Below, one piece after another: positions 8,882-17,042 of a stretch of 64,000 nt of DNA; the stretch's first letter is position 1; each line of letters opens with the position of its first letter. The stretch is taken from the NCBI GenBank assembly GCA_002431965.1, contig DJEW01000016.1, positions 43,827 to 107,826 on the forward strand, in the 5' to 3' direction. Both the position numbers and the translations under genes were made by a program. Under the pieces are notes generated by a model, which was not told where the DNA came from, did not search any database, and was given only the letters and a program-made list of their open reading frames with translations. Origin of the DNA: Clostridiales bacterium UBA5888. Lineage in GTDB: Bacteria > Bacillota > Clostridia > Oscillospirales > Oscillospiraceae.

Positions 8882-8910
8882 TTGCAATTTTTGTACACTG
8901 CGGATAAAAT
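8882..8910 (+). promoter_or_regulatory. Divergent sigma-A promoter of the papain-like gene
   Basis: TTGCAA (8882-8887) and TAAAAT (8905-8910) are 17 bases apart on the plus strand. Predicted start is near 8917, so the transcript would begin at the hairpin described at 8917-8953. It lies back to back with the MoxR promoter. Confidence 0.6.
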
Positions 8911-8916
8911 ATAAAA

Positions 8917-8953
8917 AGCACCGCATAATGCCGCAGACGTATTGTGCGGTGCT
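8917..8953. repeat. Leader hairpin containing one copy of a 24-base dispersed repeat
   Basis: AGCACCGCATAAT pairs with ATTGTGCGGTGCT (one G-T pair) around a short loop. Bases 8928-8951 are identical to the reverse complement of 55892-55915, 47 kb away. On the minus strand the stem is followed by TTTTTATATTTT and could also end antisense transcripts. The element sits at the start of the 5' leader of the next gene. Confidence 0.6.
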
Positions 8954-8999
8954 CTGCCATAACAACAAAAACGCAAATCAATTCATGGATGGTGAAGAA

Positions 9000-9683
9000 A
9001 TGGTCGAGCGCAGATTGCAGCACCCTATACCCGCCGTTGACAGCAACGGTCTTCTTACATACGGGGGAAGCCAGCTTCTCTCCGACAGTGCAGTTATAAA
9101 AAAATGCGGCTGCGGAGTTGTGGCAGCCGCAGACCTTTTCATATATGCCCACCGCAATCGACCAGGTTGCAAATGCACGCTTTTTGACGGATTTGGACAG
9201 ACGCTCCCCATCCCGCTGAAGGATTATAATGCCGCGCTGAAAACACTATCTCGGAAATATTTCCCTCTCACTCCCCCGTTCGGGATAAACGGAATTGGGC
9301 TGGTATGCGGTATGAATCTTTTTTTCCGTACTTATAGATACCCAATGCGAGCGCATTGGGGCGTGCGTTACAGCGAGCTATGGCACAGTATAGAGACGAT
9401 GATCGATGCCGACCTCCCTGCTATTATTGCCGTCGGTCCGAATATGCCGCGCTTCTGGCAAAATAACCGGCTTGGACTGTATGCACGCCTGCCGGACGGC
9501 AGCCGCAAGCGCATCGGCGCAGTCAAGGCGCACTATATGAGCGTCACAGCTATTGACGATGAGTGGCTGACCGTGTCGTCCTGGGGACGCAGATACTGCA
9601 TAAGCCGCAGTGAATACGATGCCTACACCCATGCATACAGCAACGGGATTTTATGCAACATTGTGCATATCAAAGCGCTGTGA
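9000..9683 (+). CDS. Conserved clostridial hypothetical, possible papain-like (C39-like) fold
   Basis: A 227-residue protein without signal peptide or membrane segment. YGGSQLL then KKCGCGVVAAADLFIYAH (residues 34-51) recalls the Gln-Cys-Gly-x-x-Ala pattern of C39-like cysteine peptidases; HYMSVTAID (His178) and LTVSSWGRRYCIS (190-202) resemble the later His and Trp/Gly strands of that fold. I infer a papain-like fold, not proven activity. The ATG at 9000 has GGTGA four bases before it; an upstream ATG at 8928 lies inside the leader hairpin and is less likely. It probably shares a transcript with the symporter gene 33 bases downstream. Confidence 0.6.
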   Translation: MVERRLQHPIPAVDSNGLLTYGGSQLLSDSAVIKKCGCGVVAAADLFIYAHRNRPGCKCTLFDGFGQTLPIPLKDYNAALKTLSRKYFPLTPPFGINGIGLVCGMNLFFRTYRYPMRAHWGVRYSELWHSIETMIDADLPAIIAVGPNMPRFWQNNRLGLYARLPDGSRKRIGAVKAHYMSVTAIDDEWLTVSSWGRRYCISRSEYDAYTHAYSNGILCNIVHIKAL

Positions 9684-9715
9684 AGGCATATCCTATATAA
9701 ACTGGATGAGCCGGA

Positions 9716-11113
9716 GTGATGCGCCTGAACACCATGATCCTGATAAACAATGCCCTCAGCGACTTTGTGTGGGGTCCTGTCATGCTCGCTTTATTTATCG
9801 CAGCGGGCGTGTATCTCTCTTTGAAGACCGGATTTGTCCAGCTCAGACTTGGCATTGTCTTCAGACACACTCTCGGTTCGCTTTTTCAAAAGCGCGAAAT
9901 CAGCTCAGGCGGTGAGCTTACGCCTTTTCAGGCAATGACCACAGCGCTCGCGGGCACAGTCGGGACGGGCAATATCGCGGGTGTTGCGTTGGCGATGTTT
10001 TCCGGCGGTGCCGGTGCGGTATTCTGGATGTGGATATCCGCATTCTTCGGCATGTGCACAAAATATGCGGAGATCGTTCTTGCCGTGCGATACCGCTTCA
10101 TCGCTCCGGACGGAACGCGCCGCGGCGGCGCAATGTATTACATAGAGCAGGGACTTGGCAAGGAGTGGCGATGGCTTGCAGTGTGCTTTGCCGCACTTGG
10201 ATGCGCTGCGAGCTTCGGTATCGGGAACATGGCGCAGAGCAGCGAAATTGCCGGTGCGGCGCACGAACTTTGGGGCACAGAAAATACTTTGACAGGTCTC
10301 CTGCTTGCGCTGACTGTCGGACTGATTATCATCGGCGGGATAAAACGGATCGGCGCGTTGACATCGTACCTTGTGCCAGCAATGACTGTTTTCTATCTGC
10401 TGGCGGGGCTTTTCATCGTTATCGTGCGCGCTGCGGAGATCCCGGCAATGCTCATGCGCATCGTGCGCGAGGCGTTCTCCCTGCGCGCAGCGGGCGGCGG
10501 CATATTGGGGTGCGGAATGATGCGCGCGATGAGGCAGGGCTTTGCACGCGGCATATTTTCCAACGAAGCAGGGCTTGGCTCTGCGCCCATCGCCCACGCC
10601 GCCTCCTCTGCGGACGAACCGTGCGAGCAGGCAATGTGGGGCATTTTTGAAGTGTTTGCGGATACATTTGTCGTCTGCACGATCACGGCGTTTGCCATGC
10701 TGCTGTCAGGCGTGCTTGATACGCCGGGCGGCGTTTCGGTCTTCTCCTCCGGCGGTGCGGCGGCATCAGCGGCGTTTGACGCTGTTATTCCCGGTGGCTT
10801 CGGCGGGCGTATTATAAAATTCAGTCTCATTCTCTTCGCCATTTCCAGCATCGTATGCTGGAGTTACTATGGTGAGAGCTGTCTTGCCTACCTCACCGGC
10901 GGCAGCGGTACAGCGCAGGAGATCTATAAGCTCGTTTTCGTTCTGTCCTGTTTTTTCGGCGCAACGGGGGCGGGTGCGCTTATGTGGGACATTTCAGATA
11001 CCCTTAACGGGCTTATGGCAATACCGAATCTTGCAGCGCTTGTGCTTCTTGGCGGCGAAGCGGCGAGGATCACGCGCGGATATTTTTCGGAAAGCGCTGA
11101 TACCCTCGGTTAA
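9716..11113 (+). CDS. Sodium:alanine/glycine symporter (AGCS family)
   Basis: A 465-residue integral membrane carrier with about ten hydrophobic segments. The family signature is clear: TPFQAMTTALAGTVGTGNIAGVA near residues 67-89 and FSNEAGLGSAPIAHAA near 281-296. AGCS carriers import alanine, glycine or related small amino acids with sodium. Start choice is uncertain: the frame opens at GTG 9716, with ATG codons at 9719 and 9734; the only GGAG is at 9713-9716, so the ribosome site is unusual. A hairpin at 11132-11156 ends the transcript. Confidence 0.9.
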   Translation: MMRLNTMILINNALSDFVWGPVMLALFIAAGVYLSLKTGFVQLRLGIVFRHTLGSLFQKREISSGGELTPFQAMTTALAGTVGTGNIAGVALAMFSGGAGAVFWMWISAFFGMCTKYAEIVLAVRYRFIAPDGTRRGGAMYYIEQGLGKEWRWLAVCFAALGCAASFGIGNMAQSSEIAGAAHELWGTENTLTGLLLALTVGLIIIGGIKRIGALTSYLVPAMTVFYLLAGLFIVIVRAAEIPAMLMRIVREAFSLRAAGGGILGCGMMRAMRQGFARGIFSNEAGLGSAPIAHAASSADEPCEQAMWGIFEVFADTFVVCTITAFAMLLSGVLDTPGGVSVFSSGGAAASAAFDAVIPGGFGGRIIKFSLILFAISSIVCWSYYGESCLAYLTGGSGTAQEIYKLVFVLSCFFGATGAGALMWDISDTLNGLMAIPNLAALVLLGGEAARITRGYFSESADTLG

Positions 11114-11131
11114 CAGGAGCTTACCAACAGC

Positions 11132-11170
11132 GGCAGAGCAGATACGACGCTCTGCCATTTGTTCTTCAAT
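11132..11170 (+). terminator. Terminator after AGCS symporter gene
   Basis: GGCAGAGC (11132-11139) pairs with GCTCTGCC (11149-11156), followed by ATTTGTTCTTC. Confidence 0.65.
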
Positions 11171-11214
11171 ATTTTCAAAATATTATAGCTGTGCAGCGAG
11201 AAACATGGTATAAT
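11168..11214 (+). promoter_or_regulatory. Promoter of GPH symporter/PIG-L operon with AT-rich operator-like palindrome
   Basis: TATAAT at 11209-11214 is preceded by TGG, giving an extended -10 box; no good -35 box is seen. Just upstream, AATATTTT (11168-11175) and AAAATATT (11177-11184) form a perfect palindrome around one C, a plausible regulator-binding site overlapping the -35 area. Confidence 0.5.
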
Positions 11215-11258
11215 TATTAAAGAAAACACAACAAGCACTATGAAAGGATGCCGTCACC

Positions 11259-12749
11259 ATGGACAAAGAGCTCAGACTGCGAAAAAGAAACCTAATAATG
11301 TACCCTCTGGGCACAGTCGGAAGAGACATGATATACAATCTCTTCACAAATTTTATCCTTACCTACATACTTTTCACACGCAAGCTCAATGCGGCGCAGC
11401 TTGCCGCGATAACGGTCATCATGGTCGGCGCCCGCATTTTCGACGCGCTCAACGACCCCATCATGGGCAATATTATTGAGCGCACGCGCACAAAATGGGG
11501 CAAATTCAAGCCGTGGCTGGTCATCGGCATCCTCTCGACCTCCGTGGTGGTGTACCTCGCGTTCAACACCGATTTGCATGGGTGGAGCTTTATCTGGTTT
11601 TTCGGCGTGATATATTTCATGTACAGTATCACTTACACAATGCATGACATCTCATATTGGGGCATGATCCCATCCCTCGGTCGGGATTCACACGTGCGCA
11701 ATCAGTTCACCTCTCGCGCGACGCTTTTTGCCGGGATCGGCGGCGCTCTTGCGGGCTTCCTTATCCCGCGCTTTACCACCGGCGCAGGTACGCTCGGCGG
11801 CTCGGCGAGCTATGCTTTCGGACGCATTGCGCTTGTCATATGCATCATTGCGCCTCTCTTCATGTGCTTCACGGTGTTCGGCGTGCGCGAGAACCGCGAC
11901 TATGAGAAGGAAAACGTGCCTCCTGTGAGCTTCAAGAAGATCATTGGCACGATCGGTGGCAATGACCAGCTTTTGTGGATCGCGCTGATTTTTCTTATCC
12001 AGCAGATAGGCAACGGCGTGGTGCTTGGAGGGCTCGGCTCGACGTATCTGTATTTTGACCTTGGCTACCAGGGCGGATATTACTCCAACTTTTCCACGTT
12101 CGGTCTTGCGGCGACGGCTGTGCTTATGGTATTCTATCCTGCGATTTCCCGGAAAATAAACAGAAAGCCGTTCATGGGCGTGATGACAGTCACCGCCGCT
12201 GCGGGCTATGCGGTGATGTTCTTTGTCGGGGCGTTCATGCCGTCCTCCTCTCCTGCGCTCAAATGCTGGCTGATGACTGCGGGCTATATGCTCGCAAACT
12301 TCGGGCAGTACAGCTTCTATCTTATAATGATGATCTCCATTCTCAACACGGTTGAATATAACGAGCTGACGCGCGGCGAACGCGACGAGGCGATCATCGC
12401 GTCGCTCCGCCCCTTCCTGACAAAGCTTTCCTCCGCTCTTGTCTCCGTTATAACCTATATATGCTACATTGTCTTTGGCGTGCTCAATTACACCAACGAA
12501 ATATCAGAGCTGGAGCAGCTCACATCCATGGGCGAGCTGAGCGAGGCGGCAAAGCTCGGCGAGATTGCGGACGTTATCACCAAAGTGCAGCCCGGGCAGA
12601 AGTTCGGACTTCTCGTTTGCATCACGATTGTGCCGTTTATTTTCATGTTTGTGTCCTACGTGCTTTATAAAAAGCATTATAAGCTCGACGAAAACGAATA
12701 TGACCGCATCTGCGCGCAGCTTGCCGCGCACAAGGGAGCCGAGGCATGA
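11259..12749 (+). CDS. GPH-family (MelB-like) sugar:cation symporter
   Basis: A 496-residue membrane carrier of the glycoside-pentoside-hexuronide family in the MFS superfamily, with about twelve hydrophobic segments. FDALNDPIMGNIIERTRTKW near residues 68-87, followed by GKFKPWL, is the characteristic GPH loop after helix 2. Such carriers import sugars or glycosides with Na+ or H+; substrate cannot be told from sequence. AAAGG lies about ten bases ahead of the ATG. The stop overlaps the start of the PIG-L gene in ATGA, so both are coupled, which suggests the imported compound may be an N-acetylated sugar or conjugate. Confidence 0.85.
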   Translation: MDKELRLRKRNLIMYPLGTVGRDMIYNLFTNFILTYILFTRKLNAAQLAAITVIMVGARIFDALNDPIMGNIIERTRTKWGKFKPWLVIGILSTSVVVYLAFNTDLHGWSFIWFFGVIYFMYSITYTMHDISYWGMIPSLGRDSHVRNQFTSRATLFAGIGGALAGFLIPRFTTGAGTLGGSASYAFGRIALVICIIAPLFMCFTVFGVRENRDYEKENVPPVSFKKIIGTIGGNDQLLWIALIFLIQQIGNGVVLGGLGSTYLYFDLGYQGGYYSNFSTFGLAATAVLMVFYPAISRKINRKPFMGVMTVTAAAGYAVMFFVGAFMPSSSPALKCWLMTAGYMLANFGQYSFYLIMMISILNTVEYNELTRGERDEAIIASLRPFLTKLSSALVSVITYICYIVFGVLNYTNEISELEQLTSMGELSEAAKLGEIADVITKVQPGQKFGLLVCITIVPFIFMFVSYVLYKKHYKLDENEYDRICAQLAAHKGAEA

Positions 12750-13519
12750 GTATCAGCAGCCTTGCGGTTAAGCTTGCCGCCCCAGCGCCGAAAATAGAGC
12801 GTTTCCAACGCTTTCTTTTCATCGGTCCGCACCCGGACGATATTGAGATAGGCGCAGGCGCAACGGCGGCGAAGCTTGCGTCTGAGGGAAAGGACATGTG
12901 CTTTCTCGTCTGCACTGACGGGCGATATGGCAGCGCGAATCTCGCATCACCCATGCTGCCTGAGGCTCTCGCCGCGCGGCGGCGTGGCGAGGCTGAAAAG
13001 TCAGCCGCCGCACTTGGAGTGCATGACGTGCGCTTTCTCGATCTGACTGACGGCGGATTTTATGCGAGAGACGACCTTTTTCGCAGCATTTGTCGTGTTA
13101 TAGGCGAATTCAAGCCTGAGGTCGTGTTCGCACCGGATCCCTGCGTCACAAGCGAGTGTCATGTTGACCACCTGAATGTTGGCGAATGTGCGCGCCGCGC
13201 GGCATATCTTGCGCCATACGAAGAGATAATGACCGGTTACGGCGCAGCAGGCGCGCCGGTAGCAGCGCTCGCCTACTATATGACGGCAAAGCCCACGCAG
13301 TATATAAAGACCACAGGTTACGTTAAACGCCAGCTTGACGCGATATTCAAAAACCATATCAGTCAGTTCCCGCCCGGCTGCGGGGACGCGAAGTCTATTT
13401 CGCTCTATATACGTCTGCGCGCCGCAGATTTCGGTCTGCGCTCGCTCAAGTGCAGCGCGGAAGGCTTCCGCGTGCTCGGCGTGACGCAGATGCACTGCCT
13501 CCCCGAAGCCGGACTTTAA
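12746..13519 (+). CDS. PIG-L family (LmbE-like) deacetylase
   Basis: A 257-residue cytoplasmic enzyme of the PIG-L/LmbE family, zinc hydrolases that remove N-acetyl groups from sugar conjugates such as N-acetylglucosamine derivatives. The zinc motif HPDDIEIGAG is at residues 28-37, and the later histidine motif HVDHLNVGE near residues 138-146 completes the expected ligand set. It is translationally coupled to the GPH symporter gene. No bacillithiol partner gene such as bshA is nearby, so a bacillithiol role cannot be claimed. Confidence 0.85.
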   Translation: MSISSLAVKLAAPAPKIERFQRFLFIGPHPDDIEIGAGATAAKLASEGKDMCFLVCTDGRYGSANLASPMLPEALAARRRGEAEKSAAALGVHDVRFLDLTDGGFYARDDLFRSICRVIGEFKPEVVFAPDPCVTSECHVDHLNVGECARRAAYLAPYEEIMTGYGAAGAPVAALAYYMTAKPTQYIKTTGYVKRQLDAIFKNHISQFPPGCGDAKSISLYIRLRAADFGLRSLKCSAEGFRVLGVTQMHCLPEAGL

Positions 13520-13562
13520 AAACATCAAGGCTCGCCGCAGTCTGCGGCGAGCCTTGATGTTT
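13520..13562. terminator. Strong bidirectional terminator
   Basis: A perfect 20-base inverted repeat (13520-13539 with 13543-13562, core AAGGCTCGCCGCA) around a 3-base loop lies between the convergent PIG-L and glutamine synthetase genes. Confidence 0.88.
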
Positions 13563-13570
13563 ATGCGGTT

Positions 13571-15673
13571 TCATACAGAGAACAAAAGCTCCGTAAACGT
13601 AGGATAAGACCAGTATTTTGTTGCGGTAAGAAGCTCCAGCTTGTCGATGACCGCACGCACCTCTGCGGTCTTTTTCTCAACCTGATTGTGATAATAGTCA
13701 AGCAGCTCCTCAGCTGCGGCATTCGGATTGACGGTCTCAATCGCGGTTTTGAGTTCCACAGTCTTTTCAAGAAGCTCATCATTGAGAATGCACAGCGCAT
13801 TAACAAGTGAAGTCTCCACATGATGGGGTGCGCCGGGAATGGCAGCGTATTTTGCCGCGATGGTGCTGCAAAGCTTCTCCTCGTACTCGGACACAGCGCT
13901 GATTATGCCGTGCTGCACAATGTCCACAAGCGTCGCCGCCTCGATATGGATGACCTTGCAGAATTTTTCGATGTGAATACCATGGCGCGCCATGATCTCT
14001 TCGTATGTGTACACGCCTTGGCGGGTCAGAAGCTCAATGTTCTTGGGCAGTATATATGTCGGCAGCGCTTCGGCAGTATTGCGCAGATTTGCAAGACCGC
14101 GGCGCTTCGCCTCGGCAATCCAAGCACTGTCATAGCCGTTGCCGTTGAAGACAATACGGCGGTGGTCGGTGAACGCTTTCTTTATAAGGCAGTGCAGAGC
14201 ATCATTGAAGTTGTCAGCGTCCTCCAGCTCCGCCGAAAACCGGCTTAACTCATCCGCCATGATGGCGTTCAGCACGGTAACAGGTCCGGCTATGGACTGG
14301 CTTGAGCCAGCCATGCGAAATTCAAACTTATTGCCGGTGAATGCCAGCGGCGATGTGCGGTTTCGGTCGGTTGTATCCTGCGGAATGGCGGGCAGCACGT
14401 CCACGCCTATGCGCAGTGTGCGGTGTTCAGGCTCGGAATATCCGCGCTCGTCGATTATAGCGTCGATTATCCCCTCCAGCTCTGCCCCAAGGAACACGGA
14501 GATAATCGCAGGAGGCGCTTCCTGCGCTCCAAGGCGATGGTCATTACCGGCAAACGCGACCGAGCAGCGAAGAAGCTCCTGATACTCGTCAACACCCTTT
14601 ACGAAAGCCGCCAGAAAAAGCAGAAATGCAGCGTTCTGGCTGGGGGTCTTTCCGGGAGAAAAGAGGTTCAAACCGGTATCGGTGGACAGCGACCAGTTGA
14701 TGTGCTTGCCAGATCCGTTCACGCCCGCAAAGGGCTTTTCATGCAGCAGGCACACCATGCCATGGCGCTCCGCAACCTTTTTCATCGTCTCCATGACGAG
14801 CTGGTTCTGATCGCTTGCCGTATTGGCGTCCGTGTATATGGGCGCCATCTCGTGCTGTGCCGGCGCGACCTCATTATGCTTTGTCTTTGCGAGCACGCCA
14901 AGCTTCCACAGCTCTTCATCCAGATCGCGCATATACTCCGCCACGCGGGGACGGATGACGCCAAAATAATGGTCGTCCAGCTCCTGCCCTTTAGGGGGTT
15001 TTGTGCCGAAGAGCGTTCTGCCGCAAAGGCGCAGATCCTCACGCTTATTGAACATATTGCGGTCAATAAGGAAATACTCCTGCTCCGCACCGACCTGCGG
15101 CGTTACGCGCTCGACTTCCTTGTCGCCGAAAAGGCGCAGCACGCGCAGCGCCTCGCGGTTGACAGACTCCATTGAGCGCAGCAGCGGCGTTTTCTTGTCA
15201 AGTGCCGCGCCGCCGTACGAGCAGAACACTGTCGGGATGCACAGGCTCCCGTCCTTTATGAACGCAAACGCTGTGGGATCCCATGCGCTGTAGCCGCGGG
15301 CCTCGAATGTGGCGCGCAGTCCGCCTGTGGGAAAGCTGGAGGCGTCCGGCTCGCCGCAGACAAGCTGAGATCCGGAGAAATCCATTATCACGCGGCCTCC
15401 GCCGGCATTTTTGATAAAGCTGTCGTGCTTCTCGGCGGTAATGCCGGTCATCGGCTGGAACCAATGCGTATAATGCGTCGCTCCGCGCTCCAGCGCCCAG
15501 GTTTTCATCGCGTCCGCAATGTCATTCGCGACCGACAGCGGCAGCGGCTTTCCGGTTTTAAGACTGTCGCGCCAGCCCTGCATCGCAGCGGCGGGCACAT
15601 AGCGCTCCATCGCGCGCTCATTGAACACCATACTACCGAAAAGCTCCGGTATGCGGTTTGCTTTCTCTGTCAT
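13571..15673 (-). CDS. glnN: Glutamine synthetase type III
   Basis: A 700-residue enzyme of the GSIII class, which makes glutamine from glutamate, ammonia and ATP. Its length and N-terminal block (MTEKANRIPELFGSMVFNE) are typical of GSIII and not of the 440-470-residue GSI. Class motifs seen include THYTHWFQPMTGITAEKHDS, EQEYFLID, HNEVAPAQHE, NGSGKHINWSL, GNDHRLGAQEAPPAI, and DRNRTSPLAFTGNKFEFR with the active-site arginines. GGAGG precedes the ATG at 15673; 11 extra upstream codons in frame have no ribosome site. It follows the CofE-like gene in the same direction across a hairpin. Confidence 0.95.
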   Translation of the reverse strand: MTEKANRIPELFGSMVFNERAMERYVPAAAMQGWRDSLKTGKPLPLSVANDIADAMKTWALERGATHYTHWFQPMTGITAEKHDSFIKNAGGGRVIMDFSGSQLVCGEPDASSFPTGGLRATFEARGYSAWDPTAFAFIKDGSLCIPTVFCSYGGAALDKKTPLLRSMESVNREALRVLRLFGDKEVERVTPQVGAEQEYFLIDRNMFNKREDLRLCGRTLFGTKPPKGQELDDHYFGVIRPRVAEYMRDLDEELWKLGVLAKTKHNEVAPAQHEMAPIYTDANTASDQNQLVMETMKKVAERHGMVCLLHEKPFAGVNGSGKHINWSLSTDTGLNLFSPGKTPSQNAAFLLFLAAFVKGVDEYQELLRCSVAFAGNDHRLGAQEAPPAIISVFLGAELEGIIDAIIDERGYSEPEHRTLRIGVDVLPAIPQDTTDRNRTSPLAFTGNKFEFRMAGSSQSIAGPVTVLNAIMADELSRFSAELEDADNFNDALHCLIKKAFTDHRRIVFNGNGYDSAWIAEAKRRGLANLRNTAEALPTYILPKNIELLTRQGVYTYEEIMARHGIHIEKFCKVIHIEAATLVDIVQHGIISAVSEYEEKLCSTIAAKYAAIPGAPHHVETSLVNALCILNDELLEKTVELKTAIETVNPNAAAEELLDYYHNQVEKKTAEVRAVIDKLELLTATKYWSYPTFTELLFSV

Positions 15674-15707
15674 CGCAAAGTCCTCCGTAATCAAAAGTGA
15701 AAGCACT

Positions 15708-15727
15708 CATCCCCCTCTCGGGGGATG
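15708..15727 (-). terminator. Hairpin between CofE-like gene and glnN
   Basis: CATCCCCC and GGGGGATG form an 8-bp stem with a 4-base loop. On the minus strand AGTGCTTTCACTTTTG follows. It may terminate the upstream gene or attenuate glnN, for which no separate promoter is visible in the 67-base gap. Confidence 0.5.
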
Positions 15728-15740
15728 TATGGTGCGGATT

Positions 15741-16934
15741 TTATTCCGCGGTATAGTTATCAAAATATCCCTGAATATAGACTATCGGCGTGCCCTTGTC
15801 GCCGCTGCCGGATGTGAGATCGCACAGTGAGCCGATAAGGTCGGTCAGACGGCGCGGAGTCGTCCCCTCAGACACCATCTGCCCCACGAGGCTGCCGTCC
15901 TTCTTCTTTATCTCGTCCTTTATCGCGTCTCGCAGCGCCTCGCCTGTGAGAGAAGCAAAATTATTGTCCGCAAGGTACTTGAGCTTCAGCTCGTTTGGCG
16001 TACCCTCAAGTCCCGCAGTGTACGCCGGAGAGACCGTCGGATCGGCAAGCTCCCATATTTTGCCCACGGGGTCTTTGAAAGCGCCGTCGCCATAGACCAT
16101 GACCTCAACGTGCTTGCCGGTGAGATTGAGCATACGCTGCTGAATGTCATCCACAAGCTCCTGACATTCGCGCGGGAAGAGCTTGACCTTGTCCTCTGTC
16201 GCCTTGTTTGTGCCGAGAAGCCCGAATTTCTCGTTGAAGCCGCTGCCGTTCACAGGCGCAATGAGAATATCGTCAAGACCAAAAACACGCTCAGCCCCGG
16301 CAGCCTTGAGGATGCGTTTTGTGCGCTCGCGGGTGTGAATATCACAGTTTATGACATTTTTCGTATAACCAAGAATCGCGCGTGCATCGTTTGCAAAAAT
16401 CACCTCCGCCTCTGCACCGCACTCACGGATGAGATCCGTGTAATAGGCAACATAGTCCATGCCGGTGAACGGATGCTTCGGATAACCAAAGAGCTCTCTG
16501 TATTTTTCAAGCGTCAGCACATCGCGGTAAGGGTCAATGCCCTTCTCGTCAAGCATATCCTGTGAAATCAGATGGTTGCCGACCTCGTCCGAGGGATATG
16601 ACAGCATGAGCACTACCTTCTTTGCGCCCTTGGCGATGCCGCGCAGGCAGATCGCAAAGCGGTTGCGGCTGAGAATTGGAAAAATAACGCCTACTGTTTC
16701 TCCGCCGAGCTTCGTGCGGACATCCTCTGCAATGTCATCGACCGTTGCGTAGTTGCCCTGAGCGCGGGCAACGATGGCCTCTGTCATCGCTATAATATCT
16801 CTGTCGCCAACCTCGAGCTCGCCGTTGGACTGCGCCTGCATGACACAGCCGGTCACGATTTCGGAGAGATCATCACCCTCGCGGATAATGGGTGCGCGCA
16901 GACCTCTGGACGTTGTCCCTACCATTCTAGGCAT
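15741..16934 (-). CDS. Coenzyme F420-0:L-glutamate ligase-like protein (CofE-like)
   Basis: A 397-residue soluble protein with the F420 ligase fold in its N-terminal two thirds: GDDLSEIVTG, ELEVGDRDIIAMTEAIVARAQGNY and VGVIFPILSRNRFA. In archaea and actinobacteria CofE adds glutamates to F420-0. No other F420 gene is visible here and most Clostridia do not make F420, so the substrate is probably different. It neighbours glutamine synthetase, which at least fits a glutamate-linked reaction, but that is inference. The ATG has GGAGG about thirteen bases ahead, a long spacing. Confidence 0.7.
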   Translation of the reverse strand: MPRMVGTTSRGLRAPIIREGDDLSEIVTGCVMQAQSNGELEVGDRDIIAMTEAIVARAQGNYATVDDIAEDVRTKLGGETVGVIFPILSRNRFAICLRGIAKGAKKVVLMLSYPSDEVGNHLISQDMLDEKGIDPYRDVLTLEKYRELFGYPKHPFTGMDYVAYYTDLIRECGAEAEVIFANDARAILGYTKNVINCDIHTRERTKRILKAAGAERVFGLDDILIAPVNGSGFNEKFGLLGTNKATEDKVKLFPRECQELVDDIQQRMLNLTGKHVEVMVYGDGAFKDPVGKIWELADPTVSPAYTAGLEGTPNELKLKYLADNNFASLTGEALRDAIKDEIKKKDGSLVGQMVSEGTTPRRLTDLIGSLCDLTSGSGDKGTPIVYIQGYFDNYTAE

Positions 16935-16991
16935 AATAAAAAATATACTCCTCCGTCATTTATATTGGGATAAAAGCCAAATAACAGAGAG

Positions 16992-17020
16992 AGTATACTA
17001 TAATCTGATGCACTTGTAAA
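16992..17020 (-). promoter_or_regulatory. Sigma-A promoter of CofE-like gene (and perhaps glnN)
   Basis: TTTACA (17015-17020) and TATACT (16992-16997) on the minus strand, 17 bases apart. Confidence 0.75.
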
Positions 17021-17042
17021 TAAATTTTTGCGACGTAAAGCG

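Noticed and set aside
15741..16934. True F420 biosynthesis
   Set aside because: Only the CofE-like gene is present; CofC, CofD, CofG and CofH are not in the window, so the family name should not be read as function.
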